This document shows positions 62,398-64,000 of a DNA stretch of 64,000 nucleotides, piece by piece (the stretch's first letter is position 1; the number at the start of each line of letters is the position of its first letter). The notes under the pieces are model-generated. The model did no database searches, was not told where the DNA came from, and worked only from the letters and a program-made list of their open reading frames with translations. Source of the stretch: Paramoeba atlantica (Eukaryota; Discosea); contig CDRNVI010000023.1 in assembly GCA_977017575.1 (NCBI GenBank), positions 310,001 through 374,000 on the forward strand, written 5' to 3'. The position numbers and the translations under genes are program-made.

Positions 62398-63120
62398 ATG
62401 CTTATCACCAAGTCTTCCGACTCACAACAAGTGAATTCTGTGAGTAGATGTACTCGTCCTTCCAAAGTACGAGGTGCTTCCTTGCCACAAGAATACGAAC
62501 TGGCGCGACTTATACAAAATGTAGAAAATCAGCATCCCTCCTGGAGTACCGCAACACCCGCTTGTGAATGGTGCTACGTAGAATGCAATCAAGAAGAAAA
62601 GGTAGAAGAAGTTTCTTGGTCGCATACGTCGTTGAGCGGTGAACTTCATCTGTCTTATCTTCCGTTTTCAGTCAAAATCTTCGACGTTTCAGACAACCAA
62701 CTCACAGGAAGCGTAGATCTTACGCATTTGCCGGAAGCAAATTGTAGATTTAATCTTTCACGAAACCGCTTTTCAGGTCAGGCAGATCTCACAAAACTAC
62801 CGAATGAAATGGAAGAACTGTATTTGATACAGAACCAGTTTTCGGGAAATGTCTGTCTCACTCAACTACCCATACATTTCCTAATTTTGGCCTTGAACGG
62901 AAATCAATTTGAAGGAACTTTGGACTTGGAACATCTTCCCATTAAAATGGAAGCTTTGTATCTTGAGGAAAATAAGTTTCGTGGAACGGTAATCTTGGAT
63001 ACATTGCCGCCAAACCTACACGATCTGTGGTTAAATGACAATACAGAGCTTTGCGGCACATTAGACAAAAAGGAGACCGGGTTTGCCAGGATTCAGAATA
63101 CGAAAATAATTGCAGAGTAA
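62398..63120 (+). CDS. LRR protein, KVRGASLP subgroup
   Basis: A 240-residue LRR protein. A short N-terminus without clear signal peptide is followed by RPSKVRGASLPQEYEL, a complete cap (TPACEWCYVEC; Gly-Val replaced by Tyr-Val) and about seven LRRs (SDNQLTGSVDLTHLP, SRNRFSGQADLTKLP, IQNQFSGNVCLTQLP, NGNQFEGTLDLEHLP, EENKFRGTVILDTLPP). It closes with a short end (GFARIQNTKIIAE) comparable to the TRIKVSNG end of other members. The partial gene at 63547 is a very close tandem copy. Confidence 0.85.
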   Translation: MLITKSSDSQQVNSVSRCTRPSKVRGASLPQEYELARLIQNVENQHPSWSTATPACEWCYVECNQEEKVEEVSWSHTSLSGELHLSYLPFSVKIFDVSDNQLTGSVDLTHLPEANCRFNLSRNRFSGQADLTKLPNEMEELYLIQNQFSGNVCLTQLPIHFLILALNGNQFEGTLDLEHLPIKMEALYLEENKFRGTVILDTLPPNLHDLWLNDNTELCGTLDKKETGFARIQNTKIIAE

Positions 63121-63546
63121 TTTTTTCACACTAATATTTGGCGGCCACAGAGTCGTTTATCTGTGGGCCCAGAATTCATTTATTTGCAGATCGATTTATT
63201 TGTGGATAATCTACTCAAGGGTCAAATCATCAATTTTTTATCCTTAATACGTAAGTACTTCCGTAAATACCCCTCCACCTGTTTCGTTCCAAATTTTTAT
63301 GAGTCATATTGTCAATATGATTGACTCAATCATTGAGTCAATTTCATGTGGTGGGATTCTCCTTTTCTTATTTTCCTTCTTTGCTTCTTAATTTTCTTTC
63401 TAAAGATTCTCCACTTTACTACTTTTCGACTATTTTATCCCCTATCCTTTTCTTCCTCTCTCTACCCACTCCTCTTCCACCCCACCCCCCTCCTTAAGAC
63501 TATAAGAATTGTATTTCTAAAGAGGTTTTTAACGAATAATACATTT
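63121..63546. other. Intergenic between tandem LRR copies
   Basis: There is a short palindromic stretch TCAATATGATTGACTCAATC near 63312-63342 and a pyrimidine-rich run at 63360-63490. No gene was seen. Confidence 0.45.
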
Positions 63547-64000
63547 ATGTTTATTACACAGTCTTCCGACACACCCCAAGCGAATTCTGTGAGAAGCTGT
63601 ACTCGTCCTTCCAAAGTACGAGGTGTTTCCTTGCCACAAGAATACGAACTGGCGCGACTTATACAAAATGTAGAAACTCAACATCCCTCCTGGAGTACCG
63701 CAACACCCGCTTGTCAATGGCACCGTGTAAAATGCAATCAAGAAAAAAAGGTTAGCGAAATTTCTTGGTCGCATAGCTCGCTGAGTGGTGAACTTCATCT
63801 GTCTTGTCTTCCGCTTTCCACTACATTATTTAGCGTTGCAGACAACAAGCTCACAGGAAGCGTAGATCTTACGCATTTGCCGGAAGTAATGCATAGACTC
63901 AATCTTTCACGAAACCGCTTCTCGGGCCATCCAGATCTCACAAGACTACCGCACAAAATGGAAGAATTGGAAGGGGACGCACTTCGCACTCTTCACCCCT
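63547..64000 (+). pseudogene. Partial LRR gene, interrupted at the window edge
   Basis: Open from ATG 63547 to the edge (151 codons). Its first ~140 residues closely follow the gene at 62398: RPSKVRGVSLPQEYEL, cap TPACQWHRVKC, SWSHSSLSGELHLSCLP, ADNKLTGSVDLTHLP, SRNRFSGHPDLTRLP. After KMEEL (63971) the LRR pattern stops where the paralogue continues with YLIQNQFSG. The DNA from there matches the interior of the spliced-leader-like repeat. The gene is probably disrupted by that repeat, unless LRR coding resumes beyond the window. Confidence 0.7.
63972..64000 (+). repeat. Start of a spliced-leader-like repeat fragment
   Basis: GGGGACGCAC...TTCACCCCT corresponds to 24800-24819 and 59014-59036. 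It begins abruptly inside the LRR coding sequence and runs off the window. Confidence 0.5.

Overview
This is a 64-kb piece of nuclear DNA from a unicellular eukaryote, most probably a euglenozoan (kinetoplastid- or diplonemid-like). Nearly every convincing host gene is intronless and on the + strand, which suggests one long polycistronic unit. Many starts have a T-rich stretch and an AG 8 to 35 bases upstream, as expected for trans-splice acceptors. Two repeats begin with a match to the 3' half of the euglenozoan spliced-leader exon followed by a GT donor, and a fossil retroelement carries a tyrosine recombinase upstream of its reverse transcriptase, the order I recall for kinetoplastid VIPER elements. 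No rRNA gene, intact tRNA gene, CRISPR array or bacterial operon was seen.

Layout. A family of at least ten leucine-rich-repeat (LRR) genes runs the length of the window (1178, 10730, 13147, 21945, 29277, 37084, 42577, 48274, 49884, 62398 and 63547 to the edge). They share a linker motif (R-x-x-K-[VI]-x4-LP-x-E), a plant-like LRR N-cap (W...C-x-W-x-G-V-x-C) and 22-24 residue repeats. Between them lie five larger, GC-richer genes: a DEAH/RHA RNA helicase with a long low-complexity tail (14760-19917, one frame break), a SET-domain methyltransferase (20279-21328), a BTB/T1 protein (33747-34904) and two proline/serine-rich proteins with hydrophobic segments near the C-terminal half (40154-41701, 55977-58382). 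Two further hypothetical genes with coiled coils lie at 4744-5694 and 23835-24659.

The remaining DNA is mostly repeats. Family A (0.55-0.85 kb, about fifteen copies or fragments) has a short hairpin at one end and a ~105-bp palindrome at the other. Family B is a ~1-kb TIR element with one copy at 12044-13066 and an inverted copy at 60148-62125 that has family A nested in it. Four Tc1/mariner-type transposase remnants are present, one with both ~100-bp TIRs and TA flanks. Many small TA-flanked hairpin elements end in runs of C/G. There is an inverted duplication with ~700-bp arms (46905-47610 and 52735-53440), a 78-bp-arm palindrome at 51458-51651, and broken YR/RT/gag retroelement fossils on the minus strand.

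The observation I rate highest is the spliced-leader-like, apparently structured repeat (37368, 58901, 24757, 49440 on the minus strand, and 63972). Copies conserve stems by base-pair covariation. One copy is part of a 735-bp insertion in an LRR gene whose exact removal restores the reading frame.
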